64,000 nt of DNA from Peteryoungia aggregata LMG 23059 (GTDB taxonomy: Bacteria > Pseudomonadota > Alphaproteobacteria > Rhizobiales > Rhizobiaceae): positions 310,001 to 374,000 of the forward strand of contig NZ_JAUSUW010000001.1 in NCBI RefSeq assembly GCF_030814435.1, in the 5' to 3' direction. The number at the start of each line of letters is the position of its first letter. Positions within the stretch are counted from its first letter, which is position 1. This document shows positions 8,283-19,444 of the stretch, piece after piece. The notes beneath the pieces were generated by a model that was not told the origin of the DNA, did no database searches, and saw nothing but the letters and a program-made list of their open reading frames with translations. The translations under genes were made by a program, and so were the position numbers.

Positions 8283-9176
8283 TCAGATCAGGCCGGCTTC
8301 CTTGGCGAAGCCCTTGAGCGACTTGAGGCCCAGGCTCTGATACTCGAACGGATTGCGCACGTCAGGGTCCTGTTCGGCCTCGATAACGATCCAGCCCTGA
8401 TAGCCATGCTCGGCCGCGATCTTCAGCACAGGCGTAAAATTCACGCCGCCTTCGCTATCGCCGGGCACGGTAAATACGCCGCGGCGAACACCTTCGAGGA
8501 AGGAGAGCTTTTCGTTGCGCACCTGATCGGCGATGACGGGACGAACATTCTTCGCGTGGATATGGCCGACGCGGTGCATGTATTTCTTCGCAACCGCTTC
8601 CGGGTTGCCGCCGCCGAAATAGCAATGGCCGGTATCGAGCAGCAGCTTGGCATGCGGACCGGTATGCTCCATCAGCTTGTCGATCTCGGCCTCGGTCTCG
8701 ACGACCGTTCCCATGTGGTGGTGATAGACGAGCGAGATGCCCTGGCTTGCCGAGAACTCCGCCAGCGCCTCGACCCCGGCGCCAAACTTCGCCCATTCGG
8801 CATCGGACAGAACCGGGCGGTCGGCAAGAGCCGTGTCATCGGCGCCGTGAATGGCGTTAGACGTTTCGCAGACGATGATGACCTTGCAGCCCATGGCCTT
8901 GAGCACATCGAGGAAGGGCTGCATGGCGGCCTTTTCTTCCTCGATCGTGTTGGTGAGCAGGTTCAGCGAATGCCAGCCGGACACGAATTTCAGGCCGCGC
9001 GGCTCCAGCACCGACTTCAATCCGGCCGGATCGGTCGGCAGCTTGTGACCCTTCTCGATGCCGTCGAAACCGATCTTGGCGGTCTCGTCCAGGCATTGTT
9101 CGAGGCTGATATGGGCGCCGAGACGGCGGTCGTCATCGTTCGACCAGGCGATCGGGTTGGTTCCGAAAAGGATCAT
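8283..9176 (-). CDS. iolE: Inosose dehydratase IolE
   Basis: The 297-residue TIM-barrel (AP endonuclease 2-like) enzyme dehydrates scyllo-inosose (2-keto-myo-inositol) to 3D-(3,5/4)-trihydroxycyclohexane-1,2-dione. The opening [17 protein letters not shown] and the metal-site segments [24 protein letters not shown] and HIHAKNVRP are those of IolE. It starts 2 bp after the iolD stop codon, so translation is probably coupled. Length is normal for the family. Confidence 0.96.
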   Translation of the reverse strand: MILFGTNPIAWSNDDDRRLGAHISLEQCLDETAKIGFDGIEKGHKLPTDPAGLKSVLEPRGLKFVSGWHSLNLLTNTIEEEKAAMQPFLDVLKAMGCKVIIVCETSNAIHGADDTALADRPVLSDAEWAKFGAGVEALAEFSASQGISLVYHHHMGTVVETEAEIDKLMEHTGPHAKLLLDTGHCYFGGGNPEAVAKKYMHRVGHIHAKNVRPVIADQVRNEKLSFLEGVRRGVFTVPGDSEGGVNFTPVLKIAAEHGYQGWIVIEAEQDPDVRNPFEYQSLGLKSLKGFAKEAGLI

Positions 9177-9178
9177 GA

Positions 9179-10995
<1,817 letters not shown>

Positions 10996-10999
<4 letters not shown>

Positions 11000-12924
11000 G
11001 CTTTTCCTCCCTTGGCGGAAACCGCCTTTTGGCGCGCCGCATCCCAGATCGCGCAGAGGCTCTGGTAACGGGCCGCCATGTCCTCCACGGCCTGGGCGTC
11101 ATTGATGCTGCCGGCGAGCCACTTGCGAGCGGCATCCCCGAAGATCGTGCGGCCGACGGCGAAACCTTTGACCAGATCGAAGCCGGCGGCAAGCTGGAAG
11201 CTCTCCTCAAGCTCCGCCTGTGGCGCATCAAGCCCGAGCACCACGATGCCGCGCGTGTTCGGGTCGTTGCGTTCGATGGCGTTGCAGGCATTGGCCCAGG
11301 ACGCCGTGGTCTTCATCGGCTCCAGCTTCCACCAGTCGGGATAGACGCCGATTTCATAGAAGCGCTCGATGATCTTGGCCACCGTCTCGTCATCGCAGGC
11401 GCCGACCTTGGAGGGGATGACCTCCAGCAGGAATTCGAGCCGATTGCGGCGCGCCGCATGGAAGAGCCGCTGCACGGTCTTCTCCTGCTCGACCTTCATC
11501 TCTGCGGTATCGTCAGGGTGATAGAAGCAGAGCACCTTGACGACATGCTCAACCGGCCATTCGACGAGGCCGCCGAAATCAGGGCCGATTTCCGGCTCAA
11601 GCGTCAGCGGGCGTGAGCCCGGCCATTCGACGGGGCGACCGATCCACAGACCCGTGCCAGCCGCGCGGTAGAGCGCCTCGCGGCCAAGGCGGCTGTCGCA
11701 GAGCAGGCCGTAACCGGCATTGCCGCCGGAGACCTTGAGCGCCGCATCGAGGCAGAGGTTCTTGAAGGCACCGATCTTCTCATCCGAAACGCCGGCATCC
11801 TTCGCCATGGCTTCGAGCTGCATGCGGTGATCGAAGGCAAAGACCCGCATGGTCGACCAGTCATTCTTGCGGTTGGTCGACCAGTGCACCTGCTCCAGCG
11901 CCTCATCCTTGCGCAGCGCCTTGTTCCTGATGCCAGTGCGGAAGAAGTATTGCAGCTCTTCCCAGCTCGGATAGGCCGGCGTGCAGCCGTGGCGCGAGAC
12001 GGCGAAGGCACCGCAGGCATTGGCGAATTTCAGGCTGGTCGGCCAGTCCTGGCCGGTGAGCCAGCCCTTGAGCAGCCCCGACATGAAGCCGTCGCCGGCG
12101 CCCAGCACATTGAAAACCTCGATCGGAAAACCCTGGCCGGTCTGGCCGGCATCGAGGCTATCAGGGATCGCGCCATCAAAGACCACGGCACCCATGGGGC
12201 CACGCTTGCACACCAGCGTCGCGGATGAGACCTTGCGGACAGCCTTCAACGCCTCGATCGTGTCGGTCGAGCCGCCGGCAATGTGGAATTCCTCTTCCGT
12301 GCCGACAATAAGATTGAAGAGATGCAGCGTCGACTGCAGCTTCGCCGTCACCTGAGCGGATTCGATGAAGCGGCTCTCGCCTTCGCCATGCCCGGCGAGA
12401 CCCCAGAGGTTCGGGCGGTAATCGATATCGAGCGCCGTCAGCCCGCCCTTCTCGCGGGCGATCTTCAGCGCCTTCAACACGGCGGCCTCCGTGCGCGGAT
12501 GCGACAGATGCGTGCCGGTCGCACAGACGCAGCGCGCCTGGGCGATGAAATCCGGATCGATATCCTCTTCCGACAGCGCCATGTCGGCGCAGTTCTCGCG
12601 GTAGAAGATCAGCGGAAACTGATGCTCGTCCCGGATGCCGAGCAGAACCAGCGCGGTGAGCCGCTCCTTGTCCGTCTTGACGCCGCGCACATCGACGCCC
12701 TCGCGCACCAGCTGCTCGCGGATGAAGCGGCCCATATGCTCATCGCCAACGCGGGTGATCAGTGCCGATTTCAGGCCGAGCCGCGCCGTGCCCGCCGCGA
12801 TATTGGTCGGCGACCCCCCGATATACTTGTTGAAGGAAGCCATATCCTCCAGCCGACCGCCGACCTGGGCCCCGTAAAGGTCCACGGACGAGCGACCGAT
12901 CGTGATCAGATCGAGCGAAGCCAA
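10996..12924 (-). CDS. iolC: Bifunctional 5-dehydro-2-deoxygluconokinase / DUF2090 aldolase-like protein IolC
   Basis: A 642-residue two-domain protein. Residues about 1-325 are a PfkB kinase (LITIGRSSVDLYG, GGSPTNIAAG, and the catalytic VLGAGDGFMSGLLKG); residues about 340-640 are a DUF2090 TIM-barrel domain (MRVFAFDHRMQLEAMAK). It phosphorylates 2-deoxy-5-keto-D-gluconate, and the fused domain is generally proposed to supply the downstream aldolase (IolJ) step. I start it at a TTG at 12924, which has GGAGG seven bases upstream and gives the usual N terminus. The frame opens further to 12993 but without a ribosome site. Confidence 0.93.
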
Positions 12925-12983
12925 GCGATGTCCTCCCTGTGATGCGGGATCTGACGCCCCGCCTCGAAACCATTCCACGATTT

Positions 12984-12997
12984 GGAACGGCAATTTC
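12984..12997. promoter_or_regulatory. Candidate IolR operator upstream of iolC
   Basis: GGAA-CGGCAA-TTTC matches the GGAA-N6-TTCC pattern I recall for Sinorhizobium IolR with one mismatch. It overlaps a perfect TTCCA-CGATT-TGGAA inverted repeat at 12973-12987. It lies 60 bp upstream of the iolC start. Binding is inferred from position and pattern. Confidence 0.55.
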
Positions 12998-13011
12998 TGA
13001 AAATGGACTAT

Positions 13012-13032
13012 AAATTCTATTTTCTAGAATTT
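13012..13032. promoter_or_regulatory. Inverted repeat between iolR and iolC
   Basis: AAATTCTA (13012-13019) and TAGAATTT (13025-13032) form an 8-bp perfect inverted repeat with a 5-base spacer, just past the iolR stop and 88 bp or more upstream of iolC. It could be a second regulator site or part of the iolC promoter region. There is no T-run, so a terminator is less likely. Confidence 0.4.
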
Positions 13033-13044
13033 CAATACGGACGT

Positions 13045-13863
13045 TCAGCCATCCTGTCGCGCAGTCCCGACGGCCACGGAGAGCGCGATAGCAAGACAGA
13101 GGGTGGCCGACAGCGACCTGAACGCACCGAAATCGACTTCGGAGACCGACAGGAGTGTGGCACCCAGCCGTCGGAGTGGACTGACCACCGTATCGGTGAC
13201 GGCGACAACGGGAACGCCGCGCGCCCGGACCTGCTCGACCAACTCAAGCGTTTCGGCAGAATAGGGCGAGAATGTCACGGCAAGCAGGGCATCGCCCGCC
13301 TGGATCGCATGATGGTTGTCGAGCCGACCGACGACGCTGTGCAACATGGCCGGCACACCCATCTTCTCGAAGGCATAGGCCATGTAACTTGCAACCGGAA
13401 AGGAGCGGCGCAGACCGATGATGTGGATCATCCGCGCTTCGGAAAGCTGCTTGACAGCCACTTCCATGGCTTGTGGATCAACGGTTTTGACAAGATTCTC
13501 AAGCGAAAGCCGCCCGGCCTCGACGAACTCGGCGAGAAGCGCCGAGGGCGATCCTTCAGCCTTTTCGCGCAAGTGCTGGAGGCGCGTGGAATAGTCAGGC
13601 CAGCCGCCGACGAAGCTCTCGCGAAACAGCTTCTGCATTTCCGAGAAGCCGGAAAAACCCATGATCTGGCAGAAGCGCATGAAGGCCGAAGGCTGGACGC
13701 CCGCCCCTTCCGCCATCTCGGCGACGGTCGACACGGCAATGCGATCCTTGTTGCCAGCGACATAGTCGGCGCATTGCTTCAGCCGCTTGGGCAGACTACC
13801 AGAGACTTCCAGCAACCGGTCTTCGAACTCCTTGATCGTCTGCGGTCCGCCGTTCTCGCTCAT
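13045..13863 (-). CDS. iolR: RpiR-family transcriptional regulator of inositol catabolism IolR
   Basis: A 272-residue regulator with an N-terminal HTH_6 domain (residues about 1-77; VSTVAEMAEGAGVQPSAFMR) and a C-terminal SIS sugar-binding domain (about 125-255; IIGLRRSFPVASYMAYAFEK, then VTFSPYSAETLELVEQ). In S. meliloti the RpiR-type IolR represses iolCDEB and idhA and responds to an inositol intermediate. Its position between iolC and idhA supports the same role. I choose the ATG at 13863, preceded by AGGGGACGGC; an ATG at 13881 lacks a good site. Confidence 0.9.
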   Translation of the reverse strand: MSENGGPQTIKEFEDRLLEVSGSLPKRLKQCADYVAGNKDRIAVSTVAEMAEGAGVQPSAFMRFCQIMGFSGFSEMQKLFRESFVGGWPDYSTRLQHLREKAEGSPSALLAEFVEAGRLSLENLVKTVDPQAMEVAVKQLSEARMIHIIGLRRSFPVASYMAYAFEKMGVPAMLHSVVGRLDNHHAIQAGDALLAVTFSPYSAETLELVEQVRARGVPVVAVTDTVVSPLRRLGATLLSVSEVDFGAFRSLSATLCLAIALSVAVGTARQDG

Positions 13864-13930
13864 GCCGTCCCCTACCCTCATCCGGACACATCGTCACGCT
13901 TGACAGAAACCGTGTCACGATCTAGCAAAA

Positions 13931-13946
13931 TAGAACATATATTCCA
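13931..13946. promoter_or_regulatory. Candidate IolR operator in the iolR-idhA divergent gap
   Basis: TAGAA-CATATA-TTCCA has the same half-site order and six-base spacer as the candidate upstream of iolC, and matches GGAA-N6-TTCC with one mismatch. It lies in the gap 13864-14068 between divergent iolR and idhA. A further TGGAA half-site is at 13972-13976. Confidence 0.55.
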
Positions 13947-14068
13947 AAACACGGCATTTGCCAGCGTGAAATGGAACATCGATCAGGCGCAGCCATCAGG
14001 AACGCCCAACGACATCACAATCGCCTCCTCTTGACGAGAGACCAAGGCGTGACAGGGAGGAAATGAAC

Positions 14069-15064
14069 ATGGTCACGAGACTGGCACTTCTGGGCGCCGG
14101 CCGCATCGGCAAGGTGCATGCAAAAGCCATAGCCGAAGACAAGCGCGCGAAACTCGTCGCAGTCGCCGACGCTTTTGCAGACGCCGCCAACGCCATCGCC
14201 GCCCAGACCGGCTGCGCGGTGAAGACGATCGAGGAGATCGAGGCCGACAAGGACATCGACGCCGTCATCATCTGCACGCCGACCAACACCCATGCCGACC
14301 TGATCGAGCGCTTCGCCAAGGCCGGCAAGGCGATCTTCTGCGAAAAGCCGATCGATCTGGATGTTAACAGAGCCAAGGCCTGCCTCGAGACCGTGCGCGC
14401 CGTCGGCGGCAAGGTCATGCTCGGCTTCAACCGCCGCTTCGACCCGCATTTCCAGGCCGTGCGCAAGGAGATCGACAAGGGCTCGATCGGCAAGGTGGAG
14501 ATGGTGACGATCACCAGCCGCGACCCGGGCGCACCGCCGGCCGAATACATCAAGGTCTCCGGCGGCATCTTCCGCGACATGACGATCCATGACTTCGACA
14601 TGGCCCGCTTCCTGCTCGGCGAAGAGATCGAAACGGTGCAGGCCTCGGCCTCCGTGCTCGTCGATCCCAAGATCGGCGAACTCGGCGACTACGACAGCGC
14701 CTCGCTGATCCTGACGACCAAGAGCGGCCGCCAGGCGATCATCTCCAACTCGCGCCGCGCATCCTATGGCTACGACCAGCGGATCGAAGTGCATGGTTCG
14801 CTCGGCTCGGTCTCGGCCGAAAACCAGCGCCCGGTCTCGATCGAAGTCGCCAACAAGGACGGCTATACCCGCCCGCCGCTGCACGACTTCTTCATGACCC
14901 GCTACACGGCAGCCTACGCGGCTGAAATCTCCGCCTTCATCGACGCCCTCGACAACGGCACGCCGATGTCACCGTCCGCCGAAGACGGCCTGATCGCGCT
15001 GGCGCTGGCCGATGCGGCCGTCAAGTCCGCCAAGGACAAGTCTGCCGTCACCGTCGCCTACTGA
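14069..15064 (+). CDS. idhA: Inositol 2-dehydrogenase IdhA/IolG
   Basis: A 331-residue Gfo/Idh/MocA-family dehydrogenase oxidising myo-inositol to scyllo-inosose with NAD+, the first step feeding IolE. Motifs are the N-terminal Rossmann GAGRIGKVHAKAIAE, the EKPIDLD lysine motif, and GGIFRDMTIHDFDMARFLLG containing the catalytic Asp/His pair. Two start codons compete. The ATG at 14063 is only 2 bases from the GGAGG at 14056-14060, whereas 14069 has an 8-base spacing, so I choose 14069. It is divergent from iolR and followed by a strong terminator. Confidence 0.95.
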   Translation: MVTRLALLGAGRIGKVHAKAIAEDKRAKLVAVADAFADAANAIAAQTGCAVKTIEEIEADKDIDAVIICTPTNTHADLIERFAKAGKAIFCEKPIDLDVNRAKACLETVRAVGGKVMLGFNRRFDPHFQAVRKEIDKGSIGKVEMVTITSRDPGAPPAEYIKVSGGIFRDMTIHDFDMARFLLGEEIETVQASASVLVDPKIGELGDYDSASLILTTKSGRQAIISNSRRASYGYDQRIEVHGSLGSVSAENQRPVSIEVANKDGYTRPPLHDFFMTRYTAAYAAEISAFIDALDNGTPMSPSAEDGLIALALADAAVKSAKDKSAVTVAY

Positions 15065-15106
15065 CGACGAAGAGCTCCCGCGTTGCCGCAAGGTGACGCA
15101 GAATGG

Positions 15107-15140
15107 AAGCGCCGCCCGAACCTCCTCGGGCGGCGCTTTC
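15107..15140 (+). terminator. Rho-independent terminator after idhA
   Basis: A 13-bp perfect stem (15107-15119 with 15126-15138) rich in G and C, with a 6-base loop, ends in TTTC. It lies 43 bp past the idhA stop. The remaining 15141-15252 shows no gene. Confidence 0.8.
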
Positions 15141-15252
15141 CGTTTCAGCCCGCCCCATCCGCTCGACACGTCGTCAAGGGCTAGTTTCCTGCAGCATACC
15201 AGCGCTCTAAAAGCTGCCTTCTTTCGAGACTTCTAAATCTCCGATATGAGTC

Positions 15253-15269
15253 GGTCTATATTTTAGACC
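15253..15269. promoter_or_regulatory. Operator-like inverted repeat GGTCTA-TATTT-TAGACC
   Basis: A perfect 6-bp inverted repeat with an AT-rich 5-base spacer lies 20 bp before the start codon of the exported metallo-hydrolase gene and just ahead of its AAGGAG ribosome site. This is a typical place for a repressor of the TetR, MarR or ArsR kind. No regulator gene is adjacent, so the partner is unknown. Confidence 0.5.
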
Positions 15270-15289
15270 AGCACTAAAAAGGAGAGCTA

Positions 15290-16177
15290 ATGTTTATTCT
15301 GAACCGCCGAAACTTCATCAGCCTCGCGGCTGCGGGCGCCGCAGCGACCGCCTTTGCCGGACGTTTTGCCCATGCAGCTTCGACCGGTACGGAGGTCTTC
15401 ACTTCCGACGAGGCCGGGCTTCTCGTAGACAGCACCGTGATCCTGGGAGAAAAGTCCGCCGTCGTCGTCGATGCGCAGTTCACCCAGGCCAATGCCGCAG
15501 CACTCGCGGATCTGATCGCAGCCACGGGTCGCAAGGTCGAGACCATCCTCATCACCCACTTCCACCCGGATCACATTCTCGGTCTCGCCGTGCTGATGGA
15601 CCGTTTCCCGGATGCCAAGCCGGTCGCCCACGCTGCGGTTCAAGGCATGATCGCCCAGACCGCACAGCCAATGCTCGACCGCATCGGCGGCGCCGCGCCG
15701 GCAGGCGTCTTCGCCAGCCGGGTGGTGATCCCGGACGTACTCTCTGCCGACCACATCAAGCTGGAAGGCGAGCGTATCGAGGTCCTCGCCCCCCTCCACG
15801 GCGATACCGCACTCATCACGCCCCTGCACATTCCGGCCCTGAAGACCGTGATCGCGGCAGACATTGCCTATGCCGACACGCATCTCTGGCTGGAGGAAAA
15901 CACGAAACCAGAACAGATCGCCGCCTGGCGCGAAAGCATCAAGACCCTGCAGGGATTGAATGCCGAAACGGTCATCCCCGGCCATCGCAAGGCCGACAGC
16001 AAGTCCGATGCATCGGTCTTTGCCCAGACCTCTGCCTATCTCGATCATTGGGAAAAGGCACTTGCCGAAAGCAAGTCGGCGGAAGAACTGAAGGCAGCCT
16101 TGCTCGCCGGCAACGAAGGGCTCGGCTTTGCCTTTGCGATCGACCGTGCCGTGGCAGCCGTCTACCCGCCGAAGTGA
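15290..16177 (+). CDS. Tat-exported MBL-fold metallo-hydrolase
   Basis: A 295-residue protein starting with a twin-arginine signal (NRRNFISLAAAGAAATAFAG) and followed by a metallo-beta-lactamase fold. The zinc motif THFHPDH is intact at about residues 88-94, and later ligand regions PLHGDTA, AADIAYADTHLWLE and PGH are present. It should act in the periplasm. The start has AAGGAGAGCTA in front. It stands alone between two terminators, with an operator-like repeat upstream. MBL-fold proteins cover lactamases, glyoxalases and sulfur enzymes, so the substrate is not predictable here. Confidence 0.87.
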   Translation: MFILNRRNFISLAAAGAAATAFAGRFAHAASTGTEVFTSDEAGLLVDSTVILGEKSAVVVDAQFTQANAAALADLIAATGRKVETILITHFHPDHILGLAVLMDRFPDAKPVAHAAVQGMIAQTAQPMLDRIGGAAPAGVFASRVVIPDVLSADHIKLEGERIEVLAPLHGDTALITPLHIPALKTVIAADIAYADTHLWLEENTKPEQIAAWRESIKTLQGLNAETVIPGHRKADSKSDASVFAQTSAYLDHWEKALAESKSAEELKAALLAGNEGLGFAFAIDRAVAAVYPPK

Positions 16178-16185
16178 CGCAATCC

Positions 16186-16217
16186 TGCTGTCGCCTGCCC
16201 TTCGGCAGGCGACAGCA
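16186..16217. terminator. Hairpin between convergent genes
   Basis: A 14-bp perfect stem (16186-16199 with 16204-16217) and a CTTC tetraloop lie between the stop codons of two convergent genes. There is no clear T-run, but the strength and position suggest a shared, bidirectional transcription end. Confidence 0.6.
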
Positions 16218-16228
16218 CTGGCCCAAAG

Positions 16229-17287
16229 TCAGACAACAAGTTCCCGCCGCTCGACTTCCGTCAGCATCGCGAGATCAAGGATCTTCTGCAGATTGGCTGC
16301 ATGGCGGAAGTTCGGATCTTGAGCATGGCCGGACTGGATGGCGGCGATGAACTTCTGATAGTTCGTCTCGACCGGAGCGACCTCGATCTCCCGCCACACG
16401 CCTTGCTCGACATCGTCTCGCAGGCAGGCCTTGAGGGTCGATCCATCCACCCGGTGGATGACTTCGAGCGCGCCCTTGTCACCATGCACCCTGAGCCGCA
16501 GCTCGTTCAGGTGGCCGGTCGCCCAGCGGCTGGCATGGATGACCCCCATGGCGCCATTGGCGAACTCCGCCGTCATGGTGAAGCTGTCATTGGCGTCGAG
16601 ATCGTATTCGCCGATCTTGTTGCCGGGCGCCTTGTCGAAGGTCTTCAACCGCGCAAAGACATGATCGATGTCCGTGGCGGCGCCATATCCGGCAAAGTCG
16701 AGAATATGGATGCCGACATCCCCGAGCACGCCATTCGATCCGTGCTTCGTCGAGAGCCGCCAGAGCCACTGGCTCTCGGTCGCCCAGTCACCCCAGGCCT
16801 TGGAGACCAGCCAGCTCTGCAGGTAGGAGGCCTCGATATGGCGCACCTTGCCGATCTCGCCACCGATGACCATCTGCCGGGCCTTCTGCACCGGCGCCAC
16901 GTTGCGATAGGTGAGGTTGACCATGTTGACGAGGCCGGATTTCTCCGCCGCCGTCGCCATCTCGTCGGCCTTGGCATAATTCTCCGCCAGCGGCTTTTCG
17001 CACATGACATGCTTGCCGGCGGCGAGCAGCTTCAGCGTCGTCGGATAGTGCACGCGGTCCGGCGTGACATTGGTGACCGCATCGAACTCACCCCAGGCGA
17101 TTGCCTTCTCCAGCGAAGTGAAGGTATTGGGTATGTCGTGGCGGGCCGCAAAGGCACGCACGGTCGCAAGGTCGAGATCAACCGCCGCGACGAGTTGGAC
17201 GTCCGGGATGGTGGAAAAGTTCATCGCATGGGTATTGGCCATGCCACCCGTGCCGAGGATCAGAAGTCGAATGGGGGCAGCGCTCAT
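16229..17287 (-). CDS. thuB: ThuB-like Gfo/Idh/MocA oxidoreductase
   Basis: A 352-residue NAD(P)-dependent sugar dehydrogenase. The N-terminal Rossmann motif [14 protein letters not shown], the EKPLAENY motif and [17 protein letters not shown] (the conserved GxxxDxGxHxxD) are clear. It overlaps thuA by 4 bp, and this gene pairing is that of rhizobial ThuAB, which takes part in trehalose and related disaccharide use via 3-keto sugars. No thuEFGK transporter lies next to it, so the substrate may differ. The symbol reflects family and pairing. Confidence 0.8.
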   Translation of the reverse strand: MSAAPIRLLILGTGGMANTHAMNFSTIPDVQLVAAVDLDLATVRAFAARHDIPNTFTSLEKAIAWGEFDAVTNVTPDRVHYPTTLKLLAAGKHVMCEKPLAENYAKADEMATAAEKSGLVNMVNLTYRNVAPVQKARQMVIGGEIGKVRHIEASYLQSWLVSKAWGDWATESQWLWRLSTKHGSNGVLGDVGIHILDFAGYGAATDIDHVFARLKTFDKAPGNKIGEYDLDANDSFTMTAEFANGAMGVIHASRWATGHLNELRLRVHGDKGALEVIHRVDGSTLKACLRDDVEQGVWREIEVAPVETNYQKFIAAIQSGHAQDPNFRHAANLQKILDLAMLTEVERRELVV

Positions 17288-18069
17288 TTGTAGCCTTCCT
17301 CACCGGCCTGATGCAGGCGCGGGCCGCGTTCGGTGATCGGCTCCAGGGCCTGTTCGACTGGAACATTCGGCGCATCATGCACGGCGCCGTAACGCGGCAT
17401 CGAATTATAGGCCCATTTTACCCCGTTGCGGATGACCTGCTGCACGGTCGCATCATGATAAGTCGGATAGGTCTCGTGGCCGGGACGGAAATAGAAGATA
17501 TTGCCCGCACCACGGCGCCAGGTGAGACCGGAACGGAAGATTTCACCGCCGGCAAACCAGGAGATGAACACGGTTTCCAGCGGCTCTGGCACCGAAAAGA
17601 ACTCGCCGTACATTTCCTCGTTTTCCAGCACGAAATTCTCAGGAATACCGGCCGCGATGGGATGGCCGGGATTGACCGTCCAGATCCGCTCGCGCTCGCC
17701 GGCTTCTCGCCATTTCAGCGCGCAGGGCGTACCCATCAGCCGCTTGAACGGCTTGGAAAAATGGCCGGAATGCAGGACGATCAGGCCCATGCCTTCCCAG
17801 ACACGCTTTGCCACCCGCTCGACGATCTCGTCGGACACGTCGCCATGCGCCTTGTGGCCCCACCAGACCAGCACATCCGTCTCCGCCAGCCGCTCGACCG
17901 AGAGGCCATGCTCCGGCTCCTGCAGCGTCGCCGTCGTTGCCTCGATCTGCGAATCCGTATTGAGCGCGGCGGCAATCGTCGCATGCATGCCGTCGGGATA
18001 GATCCCGCGGACAATGGCGTTTTCACGCTCGTGAATGTTTTCACCCCAGACAACCGTTCTGATCGTCAC
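17284..18069 (-). CDS. thuA: ThuA-domain protein
   Basis: A 261-residue protein of the ThuA/trehalose-utilisation family with a class I glutamine-amidotransferase-like fold. Landmarks are [16 protein letters not shown] at the N terminus, [33 protein letters not shown] and the C-terminal [20 protein letters not shown]. It is the first gene of a thuA-thuB pair with overlapping stop and start codons, and is divergent from a LacI-type regulator across 346 bp. The biochemical role of ThuA is not firmly established; it is thought to act on 3-keto sugars. Confidence 0.83.
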   Translation of the reverse strand: MTIRTVVWGENIHERENAIVRGIYPDGMHATIAAALNTDSQIEATTATLQEPEHGLSVERLAETDVLVWWGHKAHGDVSDEIVERVAKRVWEGMGLIVLHSGHFSKPFKRLMGTPCALKWREAGERERIWTVNPGHPIAAGIPENFVLENEEMYGEFFSVPEPLETVFISWFAGGEIFRSGLTWRRGAGNIFYFRPGHETYPTYHDATVQQVIRNGVKWAYNSMPRYGAVHDAPNVPVEQALEPITERGPRLHQAGEEGYK

Positions 18070-18187
18070 CTGTCTTCTCCTTGGTTAGCGCCAGTGCGAC
18101 CAGCCATCGGCAATGCCTCAACGAGACCTATCAACCCCTCTGACCTACGCGGGCAAAGAATCGAAACCGGGGCCTGAGAGGAAAATT

Positions 18188-18201
18188 TGAAAGCGGTTTG
18201 G
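18188..18201. promoter_or_regulatory. LacI-type operator candidate on the thuA side
   Basis: TGAAAGCGGTTTGG shares 11 of 14 positions with a second site at 18313-18326 and has the central CG flanked by A- and T-rich halves seen in LacI/GalR operators. It lies about 120 bp upstream of thuA. Confidence 0.45.
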
Positions 18202-18312
18202 CAAGCAACATTTGCAAACTTGAAGGCCCATGTCAAATCGCATTGCAAGGGTTTTCAACACTCACTGGAATGCTTCCGCCGATCATGAGATCCTGTCGAA
18301 GTGAAACCACCT

Positions 18313-18326
18313 TGGAAGCGCTTTGA
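18313..18326. promoter_or_regulatory. LacI-type operator candidate on the lacI side
   Basis: TGGAAGCGCTTTGA is a near-perfect LacI/GalR-family palindrome centred on the CG at 18319-18320, about 90 bp before the regulator's ATG. The 346-bp gap 18070-18415 holds both this and the site at 18188. I see no gene in the gap. Confidence 0.6.
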
Positions 18327-18415
18327 CAGCCCGAGCCGAGAATTGCCAGAGTGGCAGCTTGCATGTGATAAGCGGCAGAAGCGGAGATGTTCCCGCAGGA
18401 GTTCGACGACACGAC

Positions 18416-19444
18416 ATGAAGCTCAAGGAATTTGCCAGAGAGATCGGACTGTCACCGACGACGGTAAGCCGCGCGCTCAGTGGCTATCCGGAAGTCAACG
18501 AGGCCACGCGCGCCCGCGTCATGGAAGAGGCGGCCCGTCTGGGTTACCGGCCCAACATCAATGCCGTCCGGCTGGCAACGGGCCGGGCCGGCGCCATCGG
18601 CGTGGTCATGACCAAGGCCGGCGACTACCAGTTTTCGGAGTTCATGAGCGGCATGGCCGATCGCCTCAGCAGCGAGGACATCGACATCCTCATTACGCCG
18701 ATGGCCGAACACGATACCGGCGATGAATTGCAGCTCTACCGGCGCCTCGCCGAGAGCCGCCGCGTCGATGCCGTCGTCATCCATTCCCCGCGCCCAAGGG
18801 ATCCCCGCATTGCCCTGCTCCACCAACTCAAACTGCCCTTCATCGTCCACGGCCGTTCGGCCACCGAGGTGCCGCATGCCTGGCTGGACATCGACAATGA
18901 GGGCGCCATCAAACGCAGCACCGAACATCTGCTCGATCTCGGGCATCGGCGCATTGCCCTTCTGAACGGTCGCGAAGGCCTGACATTCACGCTGCACCGC
19001 CTTGCCGGCTACAGGGCGGCACTGGCCGAACGCGGCGTTGCTTTCGACCCGAAGCTCGTGACCCATGGCAACTTCACCGACGAGATCGGCTTCCGGTTCG
19101 CCCGTACCGCCCTTGAGCAGCGCCCGCGCCCGACCGCTTTCGTTGCCGGATCGATGATGACGGCACTGGGAGTCTATCGTGCAGCCCGTTCGATGAACCT
19201 CGTCATCGGCCGCGACATCTCGGTCATCGCCCATGACGATGTCTTTCCCTATCTGACAGCCGAGAATATGGCGCCGTCACTTTCGACCACACGGTCGTCG
19301 ATCCGCGCTGCCGGAAGCCGGATTACAGACCTGCTTTTGCAGATGCTTTCGGGACGCGAGGCGAGCGATATCGGCGAACTCTGGCCGATTGAATTGATCC
19401 TGCGCGAAACCAGTCGCCCTGCACCGAAGGATGCAGCCGAATGA
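18416..19444 (+). CDS. LacI-family transcriptional regulator
   Basis: A 342-residue LacI/GalR regulator. The DNA-binding headpiece is complete (MKLKEFAREIGLSPTTVSRA, with the hinge helix near NAVRLATG at residues about 48-55) and is followed by a periplasmic-binding-protein-like sugar domain. I start it at 18416, where the headpiece begins; the frame is open upstream to 18323 without coding character. It is divergent from thuAB and overlaps the kinase gene by 4 bp, so it probably controls both under a sugar inducer. Confidence 0.92.
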   Translation: MKLKEFAREIGLSPTTVSRALSGYPEVNEATRARVMEEAARLGYRPNINAVRLATGRAGAIGVVMTKAGDYQFSEFMSGMADRLSSEDIDILITPMAEHDTGDELQLYRRLAESRRVDAVVIHSPRPRDPRIALLHQLKLPFIVHGRSATEVPHAWLDIDNEGAIKRSTEHLLDLGHRRIALLNGREGLTFTLHRLAGYRAALAERGVAFDPKLVTHGNFTDEIGFRFARTALEQRPRPTAFVAGSMMTALGVYRAARSMNLVIGRDISVIAHDDVFPYLTAENMAPSLSTTRSSIRAAGSRITDLLLQMLSGREASDIGELWPIELILRETSRPAPKDAAE

